This document shows, in pieces, positions 36,097-44,629 of a stretch of 64,000 bases of DNA (position 1 is its first letter; the number at the start of each line of letters is the position of its first letter). Under the pieces are notes generated by a model that saw nothing but the letters and a program-made list of their open reading frames with translations, had not been told where the DNA came from and ran no database searches. Origin of the DNA: an uncultured Lachnospiraceae bacterium (lineage in GTDB: Bacteria; Bacillota; Clostridia; Lachnospirales; Lachnospiraceae); contig CAJTKK010000001.1 of the NCBI GenBank assembly GCA_910576535.1, positions 186,001-250,000 on the forward strand, written 5' to 3'. A program made the position numbers and the translations under genes.

Positions 36097-36705
36097 TCAT
36101 ATCGGAAGCGTCCTTATAAAGACAAGGACTCCGAACAGGCTTAGAACTGCCCCGAAAATCCGGTTCACCCTTTGAAAACTGTTTTTTCTCTTCTTTTTTC
36201 TGGCCAGGGAAACTGCAGCAGTAAGTCCTCCCCACCAGAGATAGGTTCCAAGGAACACTCCCAGAACTACCAGCCAGCCATTCCCTTTTGTGCTGCCTCC
36301 TGCAATGCCAAACCAGGAGAAGGCAAACACAAAGGTCAGGATTGCCGCCGGATTTGTGATCCCTACTGCAAATGATGACAGAAACATCCGCCATCTTCCC
36401 GCCACTTCCAAAACCTCCGCCTCTTCTCCTTTTCGGAAGAACAGACGGATTCCCAGATACAGCACGATTGCTCCGCCCACCAGATGAATAACCGTCTGAT
36501 ATTCCAGAAGGAAATCGGAAACTATAGCCAGGCCACAGGCTCCGATTCCTGCATAAATGCAGTCTGCCACAGAGGAACCCATTCCCGTAAGGAGGCCGGC
36601 CTTTATCCCATGCTCCCAGGTTCTCTGCACGGTCATGGCTCCCACTGCCCCCACCGGAACACCAAAGAGCAATCCAATCAGAATCCCTTTCAAAAGCAGG
36701 ATCAT
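36097..36705 (-). CDS. LysE/RhtB-family exporter
   Basis: 202 residues with six hydrophobic segments. The N-terminal GILIGLLFGVPVGAVGAMTV and SFAVGITNPAAILTFVFAF are the two conserved halves of the LysE superfamily (G-x-G/P-x-G-P-like and the TNPxA motif). Members export amino acids or small metabolites. The ATG overlaps the stop codon of the DUF3737 gene, so translation is coupled. Substrate unknown. Confidence 0.9.
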   Translation of the reverse strand: MILLLKGILIGLLFGVPVGAVGAMTVQRTWEHGIKAGLLTGMGSSVADCIYAGIGACGLAIVSDFLLEYQTVIHLVGGAIVLYLGIRLFFRKGEEAEVLEVAGRWRMFLSSFAVGITNPAAILTFVFAFSWFGIAGGSTKGNGWLVVLGVFLGTYLWWGGLTAAVSLARKKKRKNSFQRVNRIFGAVLSLFGVLVFIRTLPI

Positions 36706-37565
36706 ACTGCCTCCTTCAGTTCTCTTCTGCAGATGATCCTTGTCTTTTCCGGATCTACCTTATCTTTTTCAATAATCAGCTCATCAATACGGTCTGCCCG
36801 GATTACTCCGCCGGAAGGGTTCATCACGCTGTCAATTTTCCCGGTTATTTCCGCATCTACCGTAGAATACTCAAAAGCAAGGGTAGTATTGAGAAGTTTG
36901 CAGTTTTTCATCACCAGATTGTCAATGTAACACATCCCCTGAAGGCTCTCGATGGTGCAGTTTATAAGTGTCAGGTTCTTTGCGTTCCAGCCCAGGTATT
37001 CACCGGAGATAAAAGAATCATATACCGTCACATTCTCTGTGTTCCAGAAAGCATCCTTTGAAAGCATACGGGCATTGTGGATCTCCATGTTCTTTACCCC
37101 GTCAAAGGAGTAGTTGCCCACCAGCCGGAAGTCCCTAAGAGCCATATTCCGGCTGTTCATGGCGAAATAGTCGCCTTTTGCCGTCACATGGTCAAGTTCC
37201 ACATCCTCGCAGTTCCAGAGGGTTTCAGCCGCATTGGGAAGGTTTACATTCTTCAGGTTTACACCCCGGCAGCGGCGGAAATTCTTGGGAGCCTCAATCA
37301 CCGCATCCTCTACCGTAATATAATCCGTGTACCATACGCCTGCACGGGCCATTTCAAACCAGGTACAGTTTCTTGCCGTGATATTTTTGGCATACCAGAA
37401 GGGGTACTTCCATTTGAACATGCAACCCTCCAGCTCAATGTCGTGGCTCTCTTTCAGCGGCGATTCCCCATCTGCAAAGATGCTGTCATAGATTTTCAGA
37501 TCCGCCCCCTGAAACAACGCTCTTTCTCCTGTCAAATACTCCTGTCTGATTTCTCTTGTCTTCAT
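36702..37565 (-). CDS. DUF3737 family protein (parallel beta-helix-like)
   Basis: 287 residues from the ATG at 37565, preceded by AAGGAGG; a longer frame to 37601 runs into a hairpin leader. The sequence is a run of short, regularly spaced Asn/Val/Cys-rich units (ITARNCTWFEMARAGVWY, NVNLPNAAETLWNCEDVEL, NLTLINCTIESLQGMCYID), typical of the right-handed beta-helix suggested for DUF3737. No signal peptide is visible, so it is likely cytoplasmic. Function unknown. First gene of a three-gene operon under the promoter at 37716-37777. Confidence 0.88.
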   Translation of the reverse strand: MKTREIRQEYLTGERALFQGADLKIYDSIFADGESPLKESHDIELEGCMFKWKYPFWYAKNITARNCTWFEMARAGVWYTDYITVEDAVIEAPKNFRRCRGVNLKNVNLPNAAETLWNCEDVELDHVTAKGDYFAMNSRNMALRDFRLVGNYSFDGVKNMEIHNARMLSKDAFWNTENVTVYDSFISGEYLGWNAKNLTLINCTIESLQGMCYIDNLVMKNCKLLNTTLAFEYSTVDAEITGKIDSVMNPSGGVIRADRIDELIIEKDKVDPEKTRIICRRELKEAV

Positions 37566-37715
37566 GGTTTTTTCCTCCTTCTTGCCCTGCTTTTTGGGCA
37601 TCCTGGCACACCCTTGCGGTGTTCCTCCTGATTATCAAACTTTTTTCCAATTCTCTGCGTTCTCTTTCCCATCCTGCTGTTCTTGCCTGAACTCTATGAT
37701 AAGGATACCGGACAC

Positions 37716-37777
37716 AGATAACATGGCTCTAACATAAAAATAAACAATTTCTAAATGAATTCTTGCAGATTTCTCAA
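37716..37777 (-). promoter_or_regulatory. Promoter with response-regulator-type direct repeats (site D)
   Basis: Minus strand: TTTAGAAATTG followed directly by TTTA (37755-37741), then after a fixed 23 bases from that second repeat the -10 TTATCT (37721-37716). The 42 bp at 37736-37777 are identical to 45915-45956. The same box and spacing also occur at 49876-49915 upstream of the histidine kinase. The stop codon of the acetyltransferase (37774-37776) lies inside this element. Confidence 0.72.
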
Positions 37778-38358
37778 CTCACCCGGCTATCCGCTTCCAC
37801 CTTTTTGATTATCTTCGCAGGCACACCTCCCACGATTACACCGGGCAGAACATCCTTCGCAACCACTGCTCCGGCAGCTACGATTGCCCCATCTCCAATG
37901 GTAACTCCCGGCAATACTGTGGCATTTGCTCCAATCCAAACATTTTTCCCTATATGAATAGGTTTTGGGAAAAGATCACCCCGGTACTCCGGGTTCTGTT
38001 CATGGTTTAAAGTAGCCAGAACAACCATCGGGCCAATCAATGCCCCGTCAGCAATATAGATGCCTCCCTGATCCTGGAACCGGCATCCTCCATTAAAAAA
38101 AACATTCCTCCCGATATGAATGTTTTTTCCACAGTCCGTATAAAACGGTGGAAACATTCCAAAACTCTCATCCACTTCCCTGCCTGTAAGAAGGGAAAAC
38201 AGCTCCCGTATTTCCTTCGGCTCATGATAATCGCCATTTATCCTAGTGGTTATTTTCATTGCCTCCTGGCTCAGCTTTCCCATATACTGATGCACATCGG
38301 AGCCACACAAAATCTTTTCCCCGGAATTCATAATTTCAATAAAGGTTTCTGTGGTCAT
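37774..38358 (-). CDS. Maltose/galactoside-type O-acetyltransferase
   Basis: 194 residues. Left-handed beta-helix hexapeptide repeats run from about residue 75 (IHIGRNVFFNGGC, IYIADGALIGPMV, IHIGKNVWIGANATVLPGV, IGDGAIVAAGAVVAKDV). The catalytic histidine is in ATLNHEQNP and the N-terminal helical cap holds MKITTRINGDYHEP, as in LacA/Maa proteins. It acetylates sugars or related alcohols with acetyl-CoA. It is the only gene directly behind the LysR-type promoter at 38441-38507. Confidence 0.93.
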   Translation of the reverse strand: MTTETFIEIMNSGEKILCGSDVHQYMGKLSQEAMKITTRINGDYHEPKEIRELFSLLTGREVDESFGMFPPFYTDCGKNIHIGRNVFFNGGCRFQDQGGIYIADGALIGPMVVLATLNHEQNPEYRGDLFPKPIHIGKNVWIGANATVLPGVTIGDGAIVAAGAVVAKDVLPGVIVGGVPAKIIKKVEADSRVS

Positions 38359-38440
38359 AAAATCCTCCTATACTCTTTGATTCTCCTTCTTGATTGTGAA
38401 AAAGCATTGGCCGTGCTTGCTCTTTCTTCATCCTGAATTT

Positions 38441-38507
38441 AGTATATAGAAGCATTACATAAATAGCAAATACTTATATTTAATCAATTTCAATAGTAAA
38501 TAACTAT
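38441..38507 (-). promoter_or_regulatory. LysR-type promoter/operator (site A)
   Basis: Minus strand -35 TTGCTA (38469-38464), 17-bp spacer, -10 TATACT (38446-38441). Two boxes of ATAG-N7-CTAT type: ATAG/TTAT at 38463-38477 overlapping the -35, and a perfect ATAG/CTAT at 38493-38507, centres 30 bp apart. The distal box centre falls near -66, where LysR-family recognition sites lie. Same layout at 45984-46050 and 50940-51006. Confidence 0.75.
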
Positions 38508-38638
38508 AAAAAACGAGCATAGCTTGTTTACGATATTCGCTTCGCGAACTCAAATAAGCGTAGAAATTTCCTATACCATAAAAAAAGAACCCCTCTGCTG
38601 TAATCGTAAGCAACAGGGATTCTCTCCACAAAAAGATA

Positions 38639-38905
38639 TTAAATTTCTTCCAGCATCGTGTTCAGTTCTTTCAAAATTAGCGGGATATGGAATCCCTGGG
38701 GACAATGCCCTGCACAGACACCACAGCCGATGCAGGCTTCAGGACGCTTTTCCTGTGGCAGTCCTTTCAAATGACTGATACGCCATACACCCCCAATCTT
38801 TGCCTCATTATAATGTTTAAGTAAAAAGGAAATATCCAGCCCCTGTGGACAGTTCGGTGTGCAATAGCGGCATCCGGTACCAGCCACCGCAAGGTCGGAA
38901 CCCAT
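38639..38905 (-). pseudogene. C-terminal ferredoxin part of an aldo/keto reductase
   Basis: 88 residues that match only the C-terminal 4Fe-4S region of iron-sulfur aldo/keto reductases: GCRYCTPNCPQGLDIS and ACIGCGVCAGHCPQGFHIP, each with its cysteine set intact. The aldo/keto reductase barrel that should precede it is missing; the lipoprotein gene ends 19 bp upstream. A GAGG sequence abuts the ATG with no spacing, so translation is doubtful. Most likely a deletion remnant; a stand-alone small ferredoxin is the alternative. The 38359-38638 gap upstream of the acetyltransferase holds site A. Confidence 0.7.
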
Positions 38906-38924
38906 TCCTCACTCTGTTTTTCAT

Positions 38925-39599
38925 TTACGGCTGTGAAATCCGGATAATCTTATTTCCCCATCCCTCCAGTACCGGATTTTCTTCCACTGCCGTTATAAAT
39001 TCTTCTGTCGCCTCAAATGTGCCGATCTTTGTATATTCTGCTGAAATCTCTGCATCGTGGTAAAATAATACGATGCGGTTCGGATCAGAATAAAATACGT
39101 CTCCTGCCTTTGCTTCTGTCACCGTTTCTGAATTGGAGGGAATCTCATACCTGCTGGGGATGTCATAATACTGCAACACGCTGTAGTCCGCGTCTGCATC
39201 CCGTTCATAGATAGGAAGCCTCCAGTCAGAAGTTCCCACATACCTCGCAATAGCTGCGGCAGTCTCATTGTCTAAAAGCGTCATCATAAATGGCTCACCG
39301 CTATCCCCGAACCGGACTTCCATCTGTGTACCTCCACTTTCCGTTGTCTGATCCCCACCAGTCTGATTTTCCATATTTTCTGTATCTATACCATTTTCAG
39401 AAAAATCGCCTGTTCCGGTATTGCTTTCCGGTCTTTGTGCTTTCGTCCTGTCCTCTCCGATGGATATGGTGTCCCTTGCACTTTCCGCATCTGTATTGCT
39501 CTGGCCGCACCCTGCCAAAAGTAAAGCAGAAAGCGCCATAACCGCCATTAATCCCATAATCCTTTTTCCCATATTGGTTCTGTAGTTGTTATTTTTCAT
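38925..39599 (-). CDS. Lipoprotein with cyclophilin-like fold domain (copy B)
   Basis: 224 residues. Signal peptide with lipobox LLAGC (about residue 31), an Asp/Glu/Thr-rich linker to about residue 90, then a cyclophilin-like fold domain (EVRFGDSGEPFMMTLLDNET ... SNSETVTEAKAGDVFYSDPN ... IVLFYHDAEISAEYTKIG). It shares the GDxxY-x-P/N-x-x-I-V-x-F-Y pattern with the lipoprotein at 35363-36061 but is otherwise divergent. Probably at the end of the Ntn-hydrolase/ABC operon. The 168-bp gap upstream (39600-39767) holds a 5-bp hairpin element shared with 37608-37622. Confidence 0.83.
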   Translation of the reverse strand: MKNNNYRTNMGKRIMGLMAVMALSALLLAGCGQSNTDAESARDTISIGEDRTKAQRPESNTGTGDFSENGIDTENMENQTGGDQTTESGGTQMEVRFGDSGEPFMMTLLDNETAAAIARYVGTSDWRLPIYERDADADYSVLQYYDIPSRYEIPSNSETVTEAKAGDVFYSDPNRIVLFYHDAEISAEYTKIGTFEATEEFITAVEENPVLEGWGNKIIRISQP

Positions 39600-39767
39600 T
39601 TTATTTTCATCCTTTCCTTATTCCTGCCCATTTTTTCAGGACATAATGGTACACCCTTGTGGTGTTTTCTTATTCTTTCCTGTCTTTTCAGCGCATTCCA
39701 ACGCACCCTTGCAGCGCTCATACCCGTTTGCCTTCCGTCTCAGTTTTCCTGTCTGATACAAAACCTT

Positions 39768-42125
39768 TCATGTTTCCGCTGTCAACACATTCATGTCCTC
39801 CCTTCTGATCCTGCCCGATAACAGCCAGGCGAACCCGAAGAATAAATGTATTACCATACTCCCCGGAAGGAGGACGCTTCCAGGCGTATTCCCCGATGCG
39901 AAATTACTGATTCCTGCCAGCCGCATAACGGTGGATACCACAGGGTCTGTGAATCCCATAGCTGCCAGTGTCCCGATTACTGCCCCGACTGCTGCCACAA
40001 TTCCAAAGCGGAAAGCAAAGGAGAATCGAAGCATCCTGACAGAACATCCGATGGATTTATAGATTCCCATATCCTTCTGCTCCGCATCCAGAATCTTTGT
40101 TCCTGCCATTCCAGTCACGACACAGATAAATGCAGCGCTCACTCCATACAAGAAAAAAATCAGCATATGCATGGCAGAAATAATCCCAGACAGTCCCGGC
40201 CAGGAATTTTCATGGACATGGACATCTCCGCCCCAGGTCTGTTCCAGAGCCTGGGTAATGGCCTGTTTCTGTGAAGGATCTGCCAGAAAATAATGATAAC
40301 ACCACAAACGGCTGTCATCTTCCCCGATGGAAAGGTATCCCTCTCTGCTCATTCCCAGATTCGCCCCCATATCATTGGCGCAATGATAGATCCCTGAAAC
40401 CATAAACTCCCCGCTGCCTTTATTTCCCCGTATTGTAACGAAATCTCCCACGTCTGCTCCCAGATCGGAGGCAAGCGCCTCTGTCAGAACCACCTGGTCT
40501 GCCTCCATACTGGTCTGCCCTCTGCTGATATGGAACCGTTCCGGCTCTGTAATGACATTTGCCGTGTAATTTGTCCCATTCACAGAAACACTGGACATAG
40601 CCAGCAAATATCTGTCTGTAATATCCGTATAGGAAAGTACCATCTGCTCCATTTCTTCAGCCCCAAGCTCCCCTAAAACCTGCACACCCAGGTCAAGGTC
40701 TGCCGGGTGAAAGGCATCCATCATTCCTTTCCCATCCTCTCCCAGCCAGCCATTCATCCGGCCTGCCAGGGAAGCAAAGAATACCAGAAATACCGCTACC
40801 AGACAGGCGCCCATGTAACGCCTCCTGCCCGTCAGGACCTGCCGCAGCGCCAGATGAAAAGAAAGCCCGCCTGAGCGTATCCCGTTACGGAAAAACTTCG
40901 TTTCTGACGCAGATACGGTATCCGATTCCCCACGGATAGCAGCCATAGGAGCAATCCTCTTAATATTCCGAAGGCGCAGGATACAAAAGCTCACCGGAAC
41001 CAGCAGTAAAATAGCAAATACCCACACACAGGGCAAAATCGGAAAGCGGACTGGAATCAGGACACCCGTAGTCGTGACCATCACTTTACTGATTAGTCCT
41101 GCTGCCGGAACCGCCAGAAGCATTCCCAGAATAACGCCGCCTCCCATAGCAGCCCCATACTGTATTGTCAACAACCCCGTCAGCCGCCCTCCGGTATAAC
41201 CCATGGTTTTCAGAATGCCAAGATTTTTCCATTCCTGCTCCACCAGCCCGGAAATACTGTGTCCCATCACTGCCATAGCCACTCCAAACAGCGCCAACGC
41301 AAAAGCCGCTAATATTGCAGAAAAAGCGTTCTGGAGAATCCCCATAAAACCTGCCATCGTATCCGCACTGTGGATAAATTCCGTACACATGGAAAGAGGC
41401 GTGTTCTCCACCAGGATTCTGTTTACTTCCGAAACCGTAATGCCATCCTCTGCCTGAATATGGATCATGAACCCCTCTCTGGCCAAGGCATCCATCCCCG
41501 TTTCTTCTATGACGGAACCTATTTCTTCATAAGTCTTCTCCGAGATCAGAAACCCTTTCATCCCGATCATGGAACTGCCCATAAAGGGGTCTTCATAATA
41601 CCCTGTCACCGTCAGGCTGATCGTTCTTCCACCTCTGGCTATGGGAAAGATAACCGTGTCGCCAGGTTCCAGATCCATCATGGATTTCATGGAAGGGGAA
41701 ACATACACTTCCTGTTCCCCGATTTCTTCCGGAGCCTCCCGGTAGCCGGAAAGGTTATTTTGAAAGAAGCGGTACCTGCTGCCTGAAAGCGTCCAGGGAA
41801 TCATCTGCCCCTGGCTGTCAGATTCCACACCGTTTGCCTCATATTCGGAAAAAATCAGCCTTTGAGCTTCCGCCTCCTCTACACCTTCCTGTTCCCGGAT
41901 GCTTTCCATCAAAAACGCTATATCCGGCACATCCGATGCCCATGCGGTAAGGTCTCCAAAGCCCGCCCTCTCCATCTCATCCCGTATATAACTGTTTCCT
42001 GCCAGGACAGTCATCAGCACGGCTGTCAGAGAAAGCGCTGCCAGAAGCAGAAGGATTCCGATCCCCAAAAAACTTCCCTTATTTCTTTTCACTCCTGCCC
42101 GGATTATCATTCCATTTTCCAACAT
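39768..42125 (-). CDS. ABC transporter permease, FtsX/MacB type with two FtsX domains
   Basis: 785 residues from the ATG at 42125 (MLENGMIIRAGVKRNKG), preceded by GGGAGG at 6 bases; a longer start at 42152 is not needed. One N-terminal membrane helix, an extracytoplasmic domain (about 45-260), three helices of the first FtsX domain (about 265-385), a second extracytoplasmic region (about 455-650) and a final three-helix FtsX domain. Such permeases export lipids, peptides or lipoproteins, or sense antimicrobials. Its ATPase is the preceding gene at 42315. The 189-bp gap between them holds hairpins. Confidence 0.9.
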   Translation of the reverse strand: MLENGMIIRAGVKRNKGSFLGIGILLLLAALSLTAVLMTVLAGNSYIRDEMERAGFGDLTAWASDVPDIAFLMESIREQEGVEEAEAQRLIFSEYEANGVESDSQGQMIPWTLSGSRYRFFQNNLSGYREAPEEIGEQEVYVSPSMKSMMDLEPGDTVIFPIARGGRTISLTVTGYYEDPFMGSSMIGMKGFLISEKTYEEIGSVIEETGMDALAREGFMIHIQAEDGITVSEVNRILVENTPLSMCTEFIHSADTMAGFMGILQNAFSAILAAFALALFGVAMAVMGHSISGLVEQEWKNLGILKTMGYTGGRLTGLLTIQYGAAMGGGVILGMLLAVPAAGLISKVMVTTTGVLIPVRFPILPCVWVFAILLLVPVSFCILRLRNIKRIAPMAAIRGESDTVSASETKFFRNGIRSGGLSFHLALRQVLTGRRRYMGACLVAVFLVFFASLAGRMNGWLGEDGKGMMDAFHPADLDLGVQVLGELGAEEMEQMVLSYTDITDRYLLAMSSVSVNGTNYTANVITEPERFHISRGQTSMEADQVVLTEALASDLGADVGDFVTIRGNKGSGEFMVSGIYHCANDMGANLGMSREGYLSIGEDDSRLWCYHYFLADPSQKQAITQALEQTWGGDVHVHENSWPGLSGIISAMHMLIFFLYGVSAAFICVVTGMAGTKILDAEQKDMGIYKSIGCSVRMLRFSFAFRFGIVAAVGAVIGTLAAMGFTDPVVSTVMRLAGISNFASGNTPGSVLLPGSMVIHLFFGFAWLLSGRIRREDMNVLTAET

Positions 42126-42157
42126 TTTTAACCTCCCATTCCGAAGCGTCACAAACT

Positions 42158-42178
42158 CAAACTGAACCCGTCAGTTTG
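42158..42178. repeat. Perfect hairpin before the permease start
   Basis: CAAACTGA (42158-42165) pairs with TCAGTTTG (42171-42178) over a 5-base loop, 33 bases upstream of the permease start and close to its GGGAGG. No T-run follows in the transcribed direction. Confidence 0.65.
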
Positions 42179-42314
42179 TTGAACTAAATTGCTCATCAGA
42201 GAATTTATTCAGCCTTATCCCCTCTCTGTCTGCCTCAGCCTGGAAGAACGCATGCTCTTTTGCGTTCTTCCGGAAATGACTTAGTTTTTCTTAGGTTGGG
42301 TACTTTCCAACCTT

Positions 42315-43076
42315 TTACCAGCGAAGCCCGGAAAGCCACTGGCTGACTTCTCTTTCCCGCTGCTTTTCTTCCATTTCATTGTAAGGCTCTAAAGAGAGTT
42401 CATCACAGATTTTTCCGTCCTCCAGATATAGAATCCGGTTCCCTCTGGATGCAGCCCGCAGGTCATGTGTCACCATCAGGATGCTCTGGCCTTCCCTGTT
42501 CAGGTCGGTCAAAAGCCCTAAAACCTCACGGGTATTTGCCTGGTTTAAAGCGCCTGTAGGCTCATCGGCAAACAGAAGCCCCGGTCTTCCGATCATGGCT
42601 CTGGCGATAGCCGCCCTCTGCGCTTCGCCCCCGGATACCTGGGCAGGAAGCCTGTCTTTGGCTTCCTCCACATCCATCTGCTGCAGAAGGTTTTTTGCCC
42701 TTTCCCTTATCTTTTCTGCGCTGTCCTTTTTGCCCACATACCCTGCCACCAGCACATTTTCCAAAAGTGTCAGGTTGCTGACCAGATGGGTCTGCTGGAA
42801 TACAAACCCGAATTCCTCTGCCCGAAGCCTTGCCATCTGTTTTTCCGAAAGGCTGCTGATTTCCCTGCCCCGATAAAGCACATGCCCCCCGTTTATCTGG
42901 TCCATGCCACTTAGACTGTACAAAAGGGTGGACTTCCCGGCTCCCGATGGCCCCATGATAACCGTAAAGTCTTTTTCATATATTTTGATGTCAATTCCGT
43001 CAAGTACTTTTGCTTCTGCCTTTCCCTGACGAAAAACTCTTGTAATCTTTTCTCCCTGTAATATGGTATCTGCCAT
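42315..43076 (-). CDS. ABC transporter ATP-binding protein (LolD/MacB type)
   Basis: 253 residues. Walker A IMGPSGAGKSTLLYSLSG, Q-loop VFQQTHLVSNLTLLENV, signature VSGGEAQRAAIARAM, Walker B LLFADEPTGALN and the switch histidine MVTHDLRAAS are all intact. The subfamily pairs with FtsX-type permeases such as the one at 39768-42125. The ligase gene ends 20 bp upstream, so ligase, ATPase and permease are cotranscribed. Confidence 0.95.
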   Translation of the reverse strand: MADTILQGEKITRVFRQGKAEAKVLDGIDIKIYEKDFTVIMGPSGAGKSTLLYSLSGMDQINGGHVLYRGREISSLSEKQMARLRAEEFGFVFQQTHLVSNLTLLENVLVAGYVGKKDSAEKIRERAKNLLQQMDVEEAKDRLPAQVSGGEAQRAAIARAMIGRPGLLFADEPTGALNQANTREVLGLLTDLNREGQSILMVTHDLRAASRGNRILYLEDGKICDELSLEPYNEMEEKQREREVSQWLSGLRW

Positions 43077-43096
43077 TTGTTATGCCACCTTTCCCT

Positions 43097-44515
43097 TTAC
43101 GCCAGCAACCCTCTCGGCTGCTGGCTTTTGCGGCATTCGCCCAATTTTCGTGCAAGCACGGAACTTAGCTCATTGCCCGCGAAAATCAAAGATTTCTTTC
43201 CCGTCCGGACATCCGGCAGGATTTCATTGACAAAATTCACATAGAACTGCACATAGTCCAATTTTTTCTCTGAAAGAATTTCTCCCATCTGCCGCAGCAT
43301 TTCCTGCCGGATCCGCTCCCTGGATGCGCCATGTTCTGTCTCTGCGTACATTTCAAAGGTATCTTTCGTGGTCTGACGGAACTGATAATCTTTCAGCCCT
43401 TCGATACAGAACCCTTCAATCGCCAGTGGATGAAGGAACTCCCGGTTTCCCCTTCCATCTTCAAACCAAAGGATATCTTCATTCCTTCCCAGAAGCCCTA
43501 CCGCTTTGGTAAATGGCTGTTCCCCTTCTTCCGGCGCCTGCAAAGTCAGACGGTCGGAAAGACGGTAGCGAATGAGCGGCTGTGCATAATTATAAAGACA
43601 GGTAACATACATCACTCCGTTTTCCACCTCAATGACATTCATATCGTCAAACAGAAGCATCCCATCCTTCGGATCCGTTTCCACTCCCAGAGCCAGGGAC
43701 TCACTGGCGCCATAGAAATTGACAACCTGCGTCCCAAATATCTTTTCCAGCCAGCTCCGTAAACTTGCCCCCAACGGCTCGCCGCAGGAAACCACCCGTT
43801 CCACATCCAGGCTGATTTCCCCGTCCTCCATCAACTGTGCAAGAATCTTAACCGCCGATGGATAACCAATGACAATATTGGGCCGGAATTCTTTCAGCTG
43901 CCTGATCCATTCCGCAACCGGTGTCTTGATGTCCAGATAAAGCTGGCTGGCGCCTACTCCACGGACGCCGTCTCCTACTGCCATAGCTCCGCCGTATCTC
44001 CCATCTGTGGCTGCAATATACACAATCCTGGGGCGTTGTATCAGCAGTTTCAGAATTCGGGGCATGGACATCCCCCATAAAGCTGCCCGGATCATACCGG
44101 ACAACATCTGGTTCCAGGCATCTTCATCATATACAAAATACCCAGGCTTCCCGGTGCTGCCAGAGGAATGGACGACATGGTATTTTCCCTGGTAGGGCTT
44201 TCGGTCTACCGCTTCCCCTGCATCAAATTCCCGCAGGCTTTCCTGCTTTAAATCAGGCGCTGTGACCAGCTCATCAAAATGTTCCAAAAACTTTTGCTTG
44301 TCAATGGTCGGAAAGCAGGAAAGGGGCAGTGTGTCTAACTGTTCTTCCGTAATTCCGGCATCCTCAAAAGCTGACCGGTAGTAAGCGGAATGTTCCCATG
44401 CAAATCTGAGAAGTTTGCGCAGTTTTCCATCCTGCAGGGATTTCATCTTTTTTGCACTTAACTTAACATTCTTTTTTAATCTGTATAAATCCGTTAAAGT
44501 TTTTAAGTAATTCAT
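43097..44515 (-). CDS. PaaK/CapK-like adenylate-forming ligase
   Basis: 472 residues from the ATG at 44515, preceded by AAGGAGG at 5 bases; a longer frame to 44629 is unsupported. Adenylate-forming signatures: VHSSGSTGKPGYFVYDE (ATP phosphate loop), NFYGASESLALGVE (adenine region) and VMYVTCLYNYAQPLIRYRLSDR (ribose Asp/Arg region). It resembles phenylacetate-CoA ligase and coenzyme F390 synthetase proteins, which activate a carboxylic acid as an acyl-AMP. The acid and acceptor are unknown. Sitting between an Ntn hydrolase lipoprotein and an ABC exporter suggests synthesis or conjugation of an exported acid derivative (inference). Confidence 0.88.
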   Translation of the reverse strand: MNYLKTLTDLYRLKKNVKLSAKKMKSLQDGKLRKLLRFAWEHSAYYRSAFEDAGITEEQLDTLPLSCFPTIDKQKFLEHFDELVTAPDLKQESLREFDAGEAVDRKPYQGKYHVVHSSGSTGKPGYFVYDEDAWNQMLSGMIRAALWGMSMPRILKLLIQRPRIVYIAATDGRYGGAMAVGDGVRGVGASQLYLDIKTPVAEWIRQLKEFRPNIVIGYPSAVKILAQLMEDGEISLDVERVVSCGEPLGASLRSWLEKIFGTQVVNFYGASESLALGVETDPKDGMLLFDDMNVIEVENGVMYVTCLYNYAQPLIRYRLSDRLTLQAPEEGEQPFTKAVGLLGRNEDILWFEDGRGNREFLHPLAIEGFCIEGLKDYQFRQTTKDTFEMYAETEHGASRERIRQEMLRQMGEILSEKKLDYVQFYVNFVNEILPDVRTGKKSLIFAGNELSSVLARKLGECRKSQQPRGLLA

Positions 44516-44542
44516 AATTTCCTCCTTCTTGCCACGTATTTT

Positions 44543-44578
44543 GGCATATAGGTATGCCCATAGGACACTTCTTCCTAT
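44543..44578. repeat. Hairpin pair before the ligase gene
   Basis: GGCATA/TATGCC (44543-44548 with 44553-44558) and ATAGGA/TCCTAT (44560-44565 with 44573-44578) follow each other within 36 bp, just upstream of the ligase ribosome binding site. Confidence 0.55.
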
Positions 44579-44629
44579 CAAAATCGCTGCGCGATGGTAC
44601 GAAAAGATAAAGCCTCTTTGCCACTTCAT

